This document shows positions 44,588 to 52,984 of a stretch of 64,000 nucleotides of DNA, piece after piece. Source of the DNA: Flavobacteriaceae bacterium. Its GTDB lineage: Bacteria > Bacteroidota > Bacteroidia > Flavobacteriales > Flavobacteriaceae. The notes beneath the pieces are model-generated. The model was not told where the DNA came from and did no database searches. It worked only from the letters and a program-made list of their open reading frames with translations. Both the position numbers and the translations under genes were made by a program. Within the stretch, counting starts at the first letter, position 1; each line of letters starts with the position of its first letter. The stretch covers positions 62,001 to 126,000 of the forward strand of contig JANQSO010000007.1 in assembly GCA_028284005.1 (NCBI GenBank), read 5' to 3'.

Positions 44588-45424
44588 ATGCTACGATTAC
44601 TCAATATAGAATTACAAAAAATAAGGTATAACAAATCTGCCAGGGTAATTACCATTGTCTATTTTGTACTTATAACCTTTATTGCGCTCATTGCCTCTAT
44701 CGAATTCAATTTTGGGAGTGTCAACTTCAGGGTAGCGGACCAGGGTATCTTTAATTTTCCCTTTATCTGGCATTTCAACTCCTTTATGGGAGCCATTTTA
44801 AAGATCTTTCTCGCTATCGTGATCGTCTCCATGATGGCAAACGAATACAGCTATCGAACATTAAAACAGAACCTTATTGACGGCCTGAGCAAAAAGGAAT
44901 TTGTGCTTTCAAAATTTTTAACGGTCGTCCTGTTTGCTACCATATCCACAATTTTTCTTTTTGTGGTATCTATGATCCTGGGGCTAAGTTTTTCAGATTA
45001 TAAAGAGATAGGGATCATCTTCAGTGACCTGGAATACCTGCTTGCCTATTTTATTAAACTTGTGGCCTTCTTTTCCTTCTGTTTATTTCTGGGAGTATTG
45101 GTAAAACGCTCGGCATTTGCTTTAGGTTTTTTAATTATCTGGGCCATAGCCGAAAAAATATTATTCGGGCTCTTAAAATGGAAATTCTTCAAAGGCACCG
45201 ATGTAGCCGAAAATGTAATGCAGTTCTTCCCGCTGGAATCCATGTCCAATCTCATTACAGAACCTTTTTCAAGATTGGGAGCCGTACAATCTGCGGCAAG
45301 TCAGTTGGGAGAAGAGTTCACCAAGAGCTATGATGTTCCGGTATTAGGTTTGATCATAACCCTGGCCTGGACGTTCCTTTTTATTTACTGGTCCTTTTTA
45401 ATTCTGAAAAGAAGAGATCTGTAA
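44588..45424 (+). CDS. ABC transporter permease (ABC-2 type)
   Basis: This 278-residue membrane protein has six hydrophobic segments with a polar loop after the second (MMANEYSYRTLKQNLIDGLSKKEFVLSKF), which is typical of ABC-2 exporters that couple to BcrA-type ATPases. It pairs with the ATPase gene just upstream. The substrate cannot be predicted; neighbouring genes do not suggest a bacteriocin locus. Confidence 0.9.
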   Translation: MLRLLNIELQKIRYNKSARVITIVYFVLITFIALIASIEFNFGSVNFRVADQGIFNFPFIWHFNSFMGAILKIFLAIVIVSMMANEYSYRTLKQNLIDGLSKKEFVLSKFLTVVLFATISTIFLFVVSMILGLSFSDYKEIGIIFSDLEYLLAYFIKLVAFFSFCLFLGVLVKRSAFALGFLIIWAIAEKILFGLLKWKFFKGTDVAENVMQFFPLESMSNLITEPFSRLGAVQSAASQLGEEFTKSYDVPVLGLIITLAWTFLFIYWSFLILKRRDL

Positions 45425-45473
45425 TCCTTTAGCCGTTTTTACTTCTCAATGGATCGCTGAACTAAATATTACG

Positions 45474-45481
45474 TATATTTA
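45474..45481 (+). promoter_or_regulatory. Candidate -7 element for the large T9SS protein gene
   Basis: TATATTTA matches TAnnTTTG except for the last base and lies 18 bases before the ATG at 45500. Confidence 0.35.
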
Positions 45482-45499
45482 ACAGTCAATCAAGGAAGC

Positions 45500-47926
45500 A
45501 TGCGGTCCTATAAAAATTGCTTAGCACTCTTATTGTTCTTCTTACCGGCCTTTATGATTGCGCAGGAAATAGAGTTATTTCAGCAATTTAACGGCAGATA
45601 CGATTACCTTGCCTTTGGGAATACCTTGAATACTGCTGAAAATTCGGGCGGTACCAATCCTTGTGATATCTTAACTGAAAGCAGTGCAGATTTTGCCCTG
45701 CAACCCGGGCAAATTATTATCGCAGCCTATTTGTATTGGGCCGGGTCCAGCGAATTTGGTGACCTGGAGGTTGAGCTGAATGGTACTCCTGTTACTGCCG
45801 AAAGGACATTCGCATACGAGCTTAATCCATTAGCACGTTATTTCGCAGCTTTTGCAAATGTAACCACCATTGTTCAGAATGGAGGTAATGGAAACTATAC
45901 CCTTTCAGAATTTGATATCACAGCAGAGATCGCCAGTTATTGTAACAATCAAACAAATTTTGGAGGCTGGGCGGTAACAGTTGTTTACGAAGATCCTACC
46001 CTTTCTTTAAATCAGGTAAATATCTTTGACGGACTCGAAAGCGTATCTCAAATCAATACCAACCTCACCATTCAACTCAATAACCTGAATGTACTGGATA
46101 ATATTGGAGCTAAAATTGGTTTTCTTGCCTGGGAAGGAGATGCCTCTTTAAGTCAGAATGAAACCTTACAGATCAACGGAAATATAATAAGTAATCCGCC
46201 GTTAAACCCGGCAGACAATCAATTCAACAGTACCAATAGCTTTACCGGATCGGACCAACTCTATAATATGGATATCGATTTTTACAATATCGAGAATAAC
46301 ATTCAGCCGGGAGACACCAGTGCCACGATCGATCTTACTTCCAGCCAGGACCTGGTAATGATCAACAACGTTATTACGGTACTCAATACAGAACTCCCCG
46401 ATGCTACCATAGAGATCGATAACGTTATAGGAGGCACTGAATGTGGCGACAGGGACATCGAAGTAGCATATACCGTCTATAATGTGAACAGTACAGCCGA
46501 ACTTCCTGCCAATACACCTATTGCATTTTACGCAAATACAACAGTGTTGGGGGTTACAGCAACAACAGTACCTTTGCCTATTGACGGATCTGAAAGCGGA
46601 ACCATAAGCCTGTCCATCCCTTCAGGTATTCCGGCCGATTTTCAACTAATAGCTTCTGTAGATGATGGTGGTGCCGGCAACGGAATTGTAAATGAGGCCA
46701 ATGAAGACAACAATCAATTTATTCTGGACTTCCACCTGTTGGTATTCCCGGAAGCAAGAGGTATTGAAAGTTTGGAGATGTGTGATGTATTTGGTGATGA
46801 ATTCTTTGACCTTACACAGGCAACTGCCAGTATCGATCCAATTAACATGATCTCCTATCACGAATCTGAAGACGATGCCATCAATAATGCCAATCCAATT
46901 GCAAACCCCGAAGCTTACCAGAATCTGGTCAATCCGCAAGTGATCTGGGTACGGGTTTCCAACCCCGATTGCTTTGTAGTGGAACATTTTAATATTGAAG
47001 TCCTGGCATGTGCCTTACCCGATGCCACCATTTCCATTGATAATGATCTGAATGCATGCCGCCAACGTGACCTTACCATAGCATATACCGTTTACAATAT
47101 TGATGCTACAGCTCCCTTACCCGCCGAAACACCTATAGCATTTTATGTGGACGGACAGCTGCTGGGGCAGTCGGAAACCCGGGAAAGCATTCCCGTTGGA
47201 GGAAATGAGCCCGGAGTGATCGTCATCACCCTACCGGATACTACGCCAGGTTCTTTCCTTCTGGAAGCTGTCGTAGATGATGATGGGACGGGTAATGGAA
47301 TTGTTTTGGAATGGAATGATAATAACAACCTATTTGATATAGTCGTCACTTTTGAAAGCATCCCTCCTATCGGCCTGCTTCCTGACCTGCTGGAATGTGA
47401 TGAAGGTTTTGATACTGCTACCTTCGACCTCACAACACAAAATGAGAATATCTCTACGGACCCCAGTGATGAGATCACTTTCTATACTACTTTTGAAAAT
47501 GCAGTCACAGGAGAGAATGCCATTAGTGACCCCGGAGCATATACAAACGGAACAGATCCACAGACCATTTATGTACGCCTGGAAAACGAGATATGTTTTA
47601 CCGTAGGTGAGTTCTTATTGAGAACCGAAAATTGCGCGCCCTGGATTCCGGACGGTTTTTCACCAAGCGGTGACGGTATCAATGATGAATTTGAAATAAC
47701 CGGGCTTCTCAATGTATATGATAACTTCGAATTGAAGGTCTACAGCCGTGAAGGCAACCTTATACACACAGGCCATAACGAAGATGGTTTTTGGGACGGA
47801 GTTGCTACAGAAGGCCTGCTTTTTACCGGAGATCTTGTACCTGTGGGCACCTATTATTATGCCCTGATGCTTAACGATCCCGAATTCCCCGAACCTTTTT
47901 TAGGGTACGTATATATCAATTATTAA
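45500..47926 (+). CDS. Large modular T9SS protein with a type B (gliding-associated) sorting domain
   Basis: This 808-residue secreted protein has a signal peptide to about residue 21 (MIA-QE) and an N-terminal beta domain (about 22-300). Two copies of a composite unit follow: a CARDB-like domain (301-423 and 508-627, each opening DATI.ID and ending near NNxF) and an FDLT module (about 424-507 and 628-713, with FDLT near its start and IANPEAYQN or ISDPGAYTN later). The C-terminal 715-808 is the CHU_C/type B sorting domain (WIPDGFSPSGDGINDEFEI). Type B domains direct T9SS secretion, often for adhesins. No catalytic site was seen. Confidence 0.88.
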   Translation: MRSYKNCLALLLFFLPAFMIAQEIELFQQFNGRYDYLAFGNTLNTAENSGGTNPCDILTESSADFALQPGQIIIAAYLYWAGSSEFGDLEVELNGTPVTAERTFAYELNPLARYFAAFANVTTIVQNGGNGNYTLSEFDITAEIASYCNNQTNFGGWAVTVVYEDPTLSLNQVNIFDGLESVSQINTNLTIQLNNLNVLDNIGAKIGFLAWEGDASLSQNETLQINGNIISNPPLNPADNQFNSTNSFTGSDQLYNMDIDFYNIENNIQPGDTSATIDLTSSQDLVMINNVITVLNTELPDATIEIDNVIGGTECGDRDIEVAYTVYNVNSTAELPANTPIAFYANTTVLGVTATTVPLPIDGSESGTISLSIPSGIPADFQLIASVDDGGAGNGIVNEANEDNNQFILDFHLLVFPEARGIESLEMCDVFGDEFFDLTQATASIDPINMISYHESEDDAINNANPIANPEAYQNLVNPQVIWVRVSNPDCFVVEHFNIEVLACALPDATISIDNDLNACRQRDLTIAYTVYNIDATAPLPAETPIAFYVDGQLLGQSETRESIPVGGNEPGVIVITLPDTTPGSFLLEAVVDDDGTGNGIVLEWNDNNNLFDIVVTFESIPPIGLLPDLLECDEGFDTATFDLTTQNENISTDPSDEITFYTTFENAVTGENAISDPGAYTNGTDPQTIYVRLENEICFTVGEFLLRTENCAPWIPDGFSPSGDGINDEFEITGLLNVYDNFELKVYSREGNLIHTGHNEDGFWDGVATEGLLFTGDLVPVGTYYYALMLNDPEFPEPFLGYVYINY

Positions 47927-47964
47927 TTTTTTTGCGTTAGCATATAGTATGCTAACTAAAAAAA
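47927..47964. promoter_or_regulatory. Hairpin covering the start codon of the 98-residue membrane protein
   Basis: A perfect nine-base inverted repeat, GTTAGCATA and TATGCTAAC, with a TAG loop is flanked by seven T on the left and seven A on the right, which can lengthen the stem. The right arm contains the ATG at 47949-47951. T before and A after means it is not a normal intrinsic terminator on either strand; it may sequester the start codon. Confidence 0.6.
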
Positions 47965-48245
47965 CCAACTTCAGGCCGCTTTGGATACTCATTGTCAGTT
48001 CCCTAAGTATAGCCCTGCTATTGGCTTTTTTTAACGGCGGAAGCTTCAATTCCAACTGGATGGAAGAAGGAAGTGCCTGGGCCGCAGCACTGATCAATGC
48101 AGTGGTCATATTTCTTGGCCAATACCTTCTGTATGGTGTCCTTTTCAGAAAAACACACTTTCCCGGAAAGATACTTTTAAGTATGTTCTTTGGAGTGATC
48201 GTAGGGGTCATGGCCATGTTTCTTATCTTCTATACACTTAAGTAA
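47949..48245 (+). CDS. Small membrane protein of unknown function
   Basis: This 98-residue protein has three hydrophobic segments (about 12-27, 44-60 and 75-96) with a short polar loop SFNSNWMEEGSAW. I do not recognise the family. The ATG is inside a nine-base hairpin, and the next methionine would remove the first helix, so this start is the only good one. It follows the large T9SS gene by 22 bases. Confidence 0.7.
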   Translation: MLTKKTNFRPLWILIVSSLSIALLLAFFNGGSFNSNWMEEGSAWAAALINAVVIFLGQYLLYGVLFRKTHFPGKILLSMFFGVIVGVMAMFLIFYTLK

Positions 48246-48316
48246 CCAACACTTCCGGAAGCGACTTTATTTGCTTTACAATTTTCCTTAATTTTATAGA
48301 AACTGAAACCGCGTCT

Positions 48317-49126
48317 ATGAAAGAAGACAATGCCTATATTTTAGGAACCGATACCGAAGAATTACACCGTTTAGGCGTGCAGCACCAGGTTTGGGCCGAA
48401 GAAGCAAGACAAGGCTGGAGGCTGGCAAAATTCAATGCCGGGCAAACCTTACTGGACCTGGGGTCCGGCCCCGGATTTTGTACCGAAGAGCTTGCCTATA
48501 TCGTAGGAAGTAAAGGCAAAGTGATCGGAGTGGATAGGTCTGAAGCCTATATAGAACACCTCAAACAACTAACAGCATTGCATCATTTAAATATTGATGC
48601 GGTCTGTGCCGATTTCGACCAAATGGAACTGGAACCCAACAGCCTCGACGGAATGTATTGCCGCTGGGCACTCGCCTGGCTTCCCAACCCGGAAAACATA
48701 CTAAAGAAAGTGTATGATGCCTTAAAACCCGGAGGAAAAATGGTGATCCACGAATACTACGACTGGTCCACGCACCAGACCGAACCTCACAGGCCCAGAT
48801 TAGCAAAAGCCATTACTGCAGCCCTCAAAAGTTTTAAGGATTCCGAAGGCGAAATAGACATAGGAAGAGAATTGCCTCGTATACTGGGAGGTTTGGGGAT
48901 GAAAGTTGACAATATACGGTTGATGTCCAAGCTCGCCACACCCGAGCAGGTTACCTGGCAATGGCCCGAGACCTTTTACAAAAGCTATTTTCCGCGATTG
49001 TCCGCCGCCGGATATCTTACCGAGGAAGAGCTTAGCAATGCCCTGAGCGACCTGGAAGAATTAAAACACACCCCCGGAGTAACCTTGTGTTGCCCCCTGA
49101 TGGTAGAAATAATTACAACAAAATGA
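48317..49126 (+). CDS. SAM-dependent methyltransferase
   Basis: This 269-residue class I methyltransferase has motif I LLDLGSGPGFCTEELA near residue 49, VIGVDRSEAYIEHL as the second strand and YDALKPGGKMVIHEY near 136. A specific substrate cannot be named. The gene is markedly richer in GC than its neighbours (one line at 48421 is 35 G+C of 60). Its stop overlaps the DinB gene start as ATGA, so the two are translationally coupled. Confidence 0.88.
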   Translation: MKEDNAYILGTDTEELHRLGVQHQVWAEEARQGWRLAKFNAGQTLLDLGSGPGFCTEELAYIVGSKGKVIGVDRSEAYIEHLKQLTALHHLNIDAVCADFDQMELEPNSLDGMYCRWALAWLPNPENILKKVYDALKPGGKMVIHEYYDWSTHQTEPHRPRLAKAITAALKSFKDSEGEIDIGRELPRILGGLGMKVDNIRLMSKLATPEQVTWQWPETFYKSYFPRLSAAGYLTEEELSNALSDLEELKHTPGVTLCCPLMVEIITTK

Positions 49127-49644
49127 CAACACGACAAGAATGGACGGCCCACGTCTTTAACCTGGGTATAGACCCGGGATGGGCACACAATATCATGACC
49201 CGTGTACAGGATACGGAGATCAGGCTAAAGCACTATTGTGCTCCGTTGACCGATGCGCAACTCTCCCACCGTCCTAACGGTGCCTGGAGCATCAAAGAGC
49301 ATATAGGGCATCTCATAGACCTGGAACCCTTACACCAGGGGCGCCTTCAGCAATTAGCAGTATTACAACCTGAGCTTACCGGAGCCGATATGTCCAATGC
49401 CAAGACCGAAGCAGCCGACCACAACGCTCAATCACTGGAAGCCCTACTGGAAGAGTTTCGCAGAGTACGCACGGCTTTTATACGGGAATTCAAAGCATTA
49501 CCCTCTGCCAGTTTACAACATGCCGCCCAACACCCACGCCTTAAGGTCCCAATGAAACCGGTAGATGTCCTCTTTTTTGTGGCGGAACATGACGACCATC
49601 ATCTGGCTACCATCCTGGAGAACATTGATACTTTGGGCCTATAA
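49123..49644 (+). CDS. DinB-family protein
   Basis: The ATG at 49123 gives 173 residues and overlaps the methyltransferase stop by four bases; an ATG 12 codons upstream lies inside that gene. The four-helix DinB fold is suggested by WSIKEHIGHLIDLEPLHQGRL and the C-terminal VLFFVAEHDDHHLATI, whose three metal histidines (in KEHIGH and EHDDHH) are present. DinB proteins are metal-dependent enzymes such as thiol transferases. The pair with a methyltransferase may form a small modification pathway, but this is speculation. Confidence 0.85.
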   Translation: MTTRQEWTAHVFNLGIDPGWAHNIMTRVQDTEIRLKHYCAPLTDAQLSHRPNGAWSIKEHIGHLIDLEPLHQGRLQQLAVLQPELTGADMSNAKTEAADHNAQSLEALLEEFRRVRTAFIREFKALPSASLQHAAQHPRLKVPMKPVDVLFFVAEHDDHHLATILENIDTLGL

Positions 49645-49674
49645 ACTTAATATAACCATAAGCTGAAAAGTTAG

Positions 49675-49697
49675 CGGTTGTAAACCGGTTTATTTTT
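49675..49697 (+). terminator. Weak candidate terminator after the DinB gene
   Basis: CGGTT and AACCG form a five-base stem with a GTA loop, followed after a short GTTTA by a run of five T. The stem is short, so confidence is limited. Confidence 0.4.
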
Positions 49698-49727
49698 ATA
49701 ATACAAACTGTTGTAAATTATTAAAGA

Positions 49728-50447
49728 ATGAAAACAATAAACATCTTTCTTTTTATAGTTATTCTGCCAATTTATGGATATGGCCAAGACTTTTTCGGAA
49801 TGTCAACTTATTCAAGAATATACAATATAAACTATGAGAAAAGTTCAGGAACAACTTTTTTGATTGAGAAAGATTCCTCAAATTATTTTGTGACAGCAAA
49901 GCATCTTTTTAAAACAAAAAAATATGGAGATATTGTTACAGTTAGAATATATCAAGATAATGAATGGAAATATCTAACCGGTAAATTATTATTTCATAAA
50001 AACCCTAATATTGACATTGCATTAATTGAACCTGATGATTGGAAATTTGTAGATGGAATAAGTTTGGATAGCCCAATGCCCATTCCGGGAGATGAAGGAT
50101 TTTTCTTTGGTTTTCCTTTTGGGATCAGGGACACATTAAATAGAAAAATAAACTACGGATTCCCGCTACCATTAGTAAAAAAAGCTGTTCTTTCCGGATC
50201 TTTGGGATCCGGTATAATTCTATTAGACGGCCATAATAACCCCGGATTTTCAGGAGGACCGGTTTATTTTAAGAATAGACTTGAAAGAGATGACTATAAA
50301 TGGTATCTACAAGGTGTTATTTCGAGCTATGTTAATGATAGCAAATTAATAACAATTGGTGATGAAACAATTAAGTTTAACGAAAACTCTGGAATAATAA
50401 TAGCTTATACAACTCAAAAAATTATTGAAATTTTAGCTGAAAAATAA
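49728..50447 (+). CDS. Secreted trypsin-like serine protease
   Basis: This 239-residue protein has a signal peptide (cleavage near residue 19, GYG-QD) and a trypsin-like fold with all three catalytic residues: His59 (TAKHLF), Asp96 (NIDIALIE) and Ser175 (NPGFSGGP). It is short and has no PDZ domain, unlike HtrA. The gene is strongly AT-rich (15 G+C of 60 in the line at 49801), in sharp contrast to the DinB gene just before it, so it may have been acquired separately. Target proteins are unknown. Confidence 0.82.
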   Translation: MKTINIFLFIVILPIYGYGQDFFGMSTYSRIYNINYEKSSGTTFLIEKDSSNYFVTAKHLFKTKKYGDIVTVRIYQDNEWKYLTGKLLFHKNPNIDIALIEPDDWKFVDGISLDSPMPIPGDEGFFFGFPFGIRDTLNRKINYGFPLPLVKKAVLSGSLGSGIILLDGHNNPGFSGGPVYFKNRLERDDYKWYLQGVISSYVNDSKLITIGDETIKFNENSGIIIAYTTQKIIEILAEK

Positions 50448-50688
50448 TTTGAGAATTAGCTATTGCATTTGCTCGAAAACACTAGCCTTTTAACAAGTCA
50501 ATTGAAAACAAGTTCAATGTAACTCATTGACTATTAAATATATTCACTATCTTGTAGTCTCTTTTTATATATTCTCCCATATTAATTTCCCCTAAGTAAT
50601 TCCCTCAAAATACTCCCTAAAAATGTTTCAGAAAGGCAAATCTGTGCATTTAGTTACCGGAAATTATTAACCAAATAAATATATAATC

Positions 50689-51291
50689 ATGAAAAAATTA
50701 GTAACATTATTTCTCGTACTCATTACTTGTGTATCTGTTTCGATTGCCCAGGAAAAACTCCCAAAAAAGAAAAAAAACAAGAAGGCCGTTAAAAAAGAGA
50801 AGGTCGATGCGGCTAATATGACAAAAGCAGAAAAAGATAATGATAGCTATGTCTTAAAAAATGAGACAGTTTATGCATTCAATGATAAGTCAATTTGTCC
50901 AGATGATCTTGTAGATAATGGCTGTAAGTATACTTCCGGTACCGGTAGAGATATGAGTGAGCGAACAAGAATGTTTCCTTTACTCAATAGCTGTTACACC
51001 GAACCAATACCATCGTACTATGTCTGGGACGGAAATCAAATACAAACAAGATCCCTTTCCATAGATCTGGACAACTGTTGTTATACATCAGATGTTATTA
51101 ATTACAAACTAGGCTCTATGAAACAAATTGCCTTAAACAATAAACCATATAAACACTTGATCACAGGATATGCCAGAATTGGAGGATATATGGTTACTCC
51201 ATACGGGCCATATAGAATGACCTACCGGGTATATTATCGTAAAGTAAAATCCAAACTCACTGAAATAAATCAATATAAGTTTCAAAAGTAA
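50689..51291 (+). CDS. Secreted protein of unknown function, Lys-rich then Cys-containing
   Basis: This 200-residue protein has a signal peptide (to about residue 20, SIA-QE) followed by a strongly basic stretch (KLPKKKKNKKAVKKEK) and a beta-rich body containing several cysteines (ICPDDLVDNGCKY, NSCYTEP, DNCCYTSD). In the periplasm these could form disulfides. I do not recognise the family. It is preceded by a 241-base AT-rich gap with no gene and followed by a VOC-type gene after 54 bases. Confidence 0.7.
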   Translation: MKKLVTLFLVLITCVSVSIAQEKLPKKKKNKKAVKKEKVDAANMTKAEKDNDSYVLKNETVYAFNDKSICPDDLVDNGCKYTSGTGRDMSERTRMFPLLNSCYTEPIPSYYVWDGNQIQTRSLSIDLDNCCYTSDVINYKLGSMKQIALNNKPYKHLITGYARIGGYMVTPYGPYRMTYRVYYRKVKSKLTEINQYKFQK

Positions 51292-51345
51292 ATCAGGCCT
51301 TCTAAAAAATAGATCATCTCTAAATAGTAACCTAAAATTAAAACC

Positions 51346-51822
51346 ATGCAAAAAGTTATAGCGATCTTTATAGTAACTTTACTGGTCCAAACCGGATTCT
51401 CACAACAAGAGGAGAATCCAACCAAAAACACAACTACCATGGCAACACCCAACATCCTCGGATTAAGAACCACGATCTACCATGTAGGTGATCTACAAAA
51501 GGCCAAAGAATGGTATGCAAAGGCATTTGCCACCGAGCCTTATTTTGATGAACCTTTCTACGTAGGTTTTAATATAGGAGGCTACGAACTGGGGCTTCTC
51601 CCCGAAAAGAACCCCACCACCCAAAAAACAGAAAGCGTTCTTACCCTCTGGGGTGTGGAGGACATTCATAAAAGCTACGATTGGTTTCTGGAGGTAGGAG
51701 CTACAGAAAATGAAAAACCCAATAGTGTTGGCGGACCCCTTATGGTCGCAAGTGTAAAAGACCCCTGGGGAAATGTGGTCGGGTTGATCTATAATCCCGT
51801 ATTCAAGTTGAAAGAAAATTAA
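51346..51822 (+). CDS. VOC (glyoxalase-like) protein, possibly secreted
   Basis: The full reading frame has 158 residues, with an N-terminal signal-like stretch (VIAIFIVTLLVQTGFS-QQ). The VOC domain begins at TTIYHVGDLQKAKEWYAKAF and ends with VKDPWGNVVGLIYNP. A start at 51439 (MATPNILG) would give a 127-residue cytosolic form, the usual size for such proteins. VOC proteins include glyoxalase I, dioxygenases and resistance proteins; metal ligands are not obvious here and the role is unknown. Which start is used decides the location. Confidence 0.82.
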   Translation: MQKVIAIFIVTLLVQTGFSQQEENPTKNTTTMATPNILGLRTTIYHVGDLQKAKEWYAKAFATEPYFDEPFYVGFNIGGYELGLLPEKNPTTQKTESVLTLWGVEDIHKSYDWFLEVGATENEKPNSVGGPLMVASVKDPWGNVVGLIYNPVFKLKEN

Positions 51823-51908
51823 AAATTGACGTATACGACATAAAAAACTGACTTATTTGTCAATTTACATCATTTATCTGTAGATATAGCCTGCCAGCTT
51901 ATCCCTAT

Positions 51909-51944
51909 TTTGTTTTTAAGGTAGCTACATTTGTTCTATCTTTG
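51909..51944 (+). promoter_or_regulatory. Candidate promoter upstream of the 51945-52118 leader
   Basis: TATCTTTG at 51937-51944 is a full -7 match, with TTTG at 51909-51912, 24 bases upstream (slightly long). The next gene starts 174 bases later, so the transcript would have a long leader or a separate small RNA. Confidence 0.45.
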
Positions 51945-51978
51945 ATACTCTCCCCGTTCATCACCGAAGCTCCTTGTG

Positions 51979-52005
51979 CAACGAAACTGCATTGCAGTGA
52001 AGTTG
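51979..52005 (+). other. Symmetrical hairpin in the untranslated leader
   Basis: CAAC-GAA-ACTGC-ATT-GCAGT-GAA-GTTG forms a nine-pair hairpin with a symmetrical GAA/GAA internal loop. It lies about 40 bases after a full-consensus -7 element and before any gene, so it could belong to a 5' leader or a small RNA. The whole stretch 51823-52118 has no coding frame I can support. Confidence 0.4.
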
Positions 52006-52118
52006 TGTAGCGAAAGTGACAATCAATAGTGCTAGATATTTTTTATATAAATAACACCCTTTTAGGATGATATTGATATTCAAGATTGCTATGAACTGTT
52101 AATTCAGTAATAATTACT

Positions 52119-52925
52119 ATGAAGAAAGAATATTTGATAGTTCTTTTTGTTTTCCCGCTGATTCTTTTTGGTCAAAATAAGAATATAGATCAAAAGAACA
52201 AAGAACTAGAGTCAACCGTTTCTGAAGTAAAATTATCGCAGGACAGCCTTAAATTTGCTTTGCGTAATTTAACCGAACATATAAAACTTCAAAGGAACCG
52301 CGCCGATTCATTGGAGAAAGAGATTTTGTTTTATCGGGTTAAGGACGATTTTTATAGTGCTGCTCTTTCAGATCAATCAACGAGGTTTACGCTTATTATT
52401 TCCGGTATTTTGGCATTATTGGCACTCTTGTCATTTGGAGCTTTCAAACTAGAAGTTGCAAGGATCGAGAAACTTTTTAAAAAGAAACATGATACGCATG
52501 AATCCATAATAAAAAGATATGAAGAACAGCTTAAAAGAACCAATAATGACCTACTAAGATCCAAAGGAAATATTTATAGTTCAATAGCCTTGAACTTCAA
52601 AAAGGAGAGCAACTTTATGAGTTGTTTACAATATCATTTGCTGGCAGCAAAAGTAAGGTCCAATTTTCTTCTTAACAGGCTTTCAAAAAATAAGTCCAAA
52701 AGTATTACAAAAGGAATAATAACCAACATTCTTGCTAATCTCGAAGCAGGGATAAATGCAATAGAGAAAATTGAAATAGGGTCGAAAGACAAGGAAGCTC
52801 TTGAACGAATAAATGTATTTAAAAAACATCTTAATGATATTAATAAAGTTAATAGCGAAGATGTAAAAGACCTGGCAGGAGAGATCAGGTTAAAATTAAA
52901 TGATCTGGTAGATAGCTCTACTTGA
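52119..52925 (+). CDS. Secreted or membrane coiled-coil protein of unknown function
   Basis: This 268-residue protein has a signal peptide (residues 1-19, LFG-QN), a coiled coil (about 24-72), one membrane segment at 91-109 (LIISGILALLALLSFGAF) and a long helical, mainly cytosolic C-terminal region. The arrangement suggests a single-pass inner-membrane protein with a periplasmic coiled coil. I do not recognise the family. The orphan leader-type protein gene follows after 59 bases, on the same strand, so they may be cotranscribed. Confidence 0.7.
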   Translation: MKKEYLIVLFVFPLILFGQNKNIDQKNKELESTVSEVKLSQDSLKFALRNLTEHIKLQRNRADSLEKEILFYRVKDDFYSAALSDQSTRFTLIISGILALLALLSFGAFKLEVARIEKLFKKKHDTHESIIKRYEEQLKRTNNDLLRSKGNIYSSIALNFKKESNFMSCLQYHLLAAKVRSNFLLNRLSKNKSKSITKGIITNILANLEAGINAIEKIEIGSKDKEALERINVFKKHLNDINKVNSEDVKDLAGEIRLKLNDLVDSST

Positions 52926-52984
52926 TGAATTATATTTCATATTGATCTCCTCAATGACATTAGATAAATCTTAAAAAACAGTTT

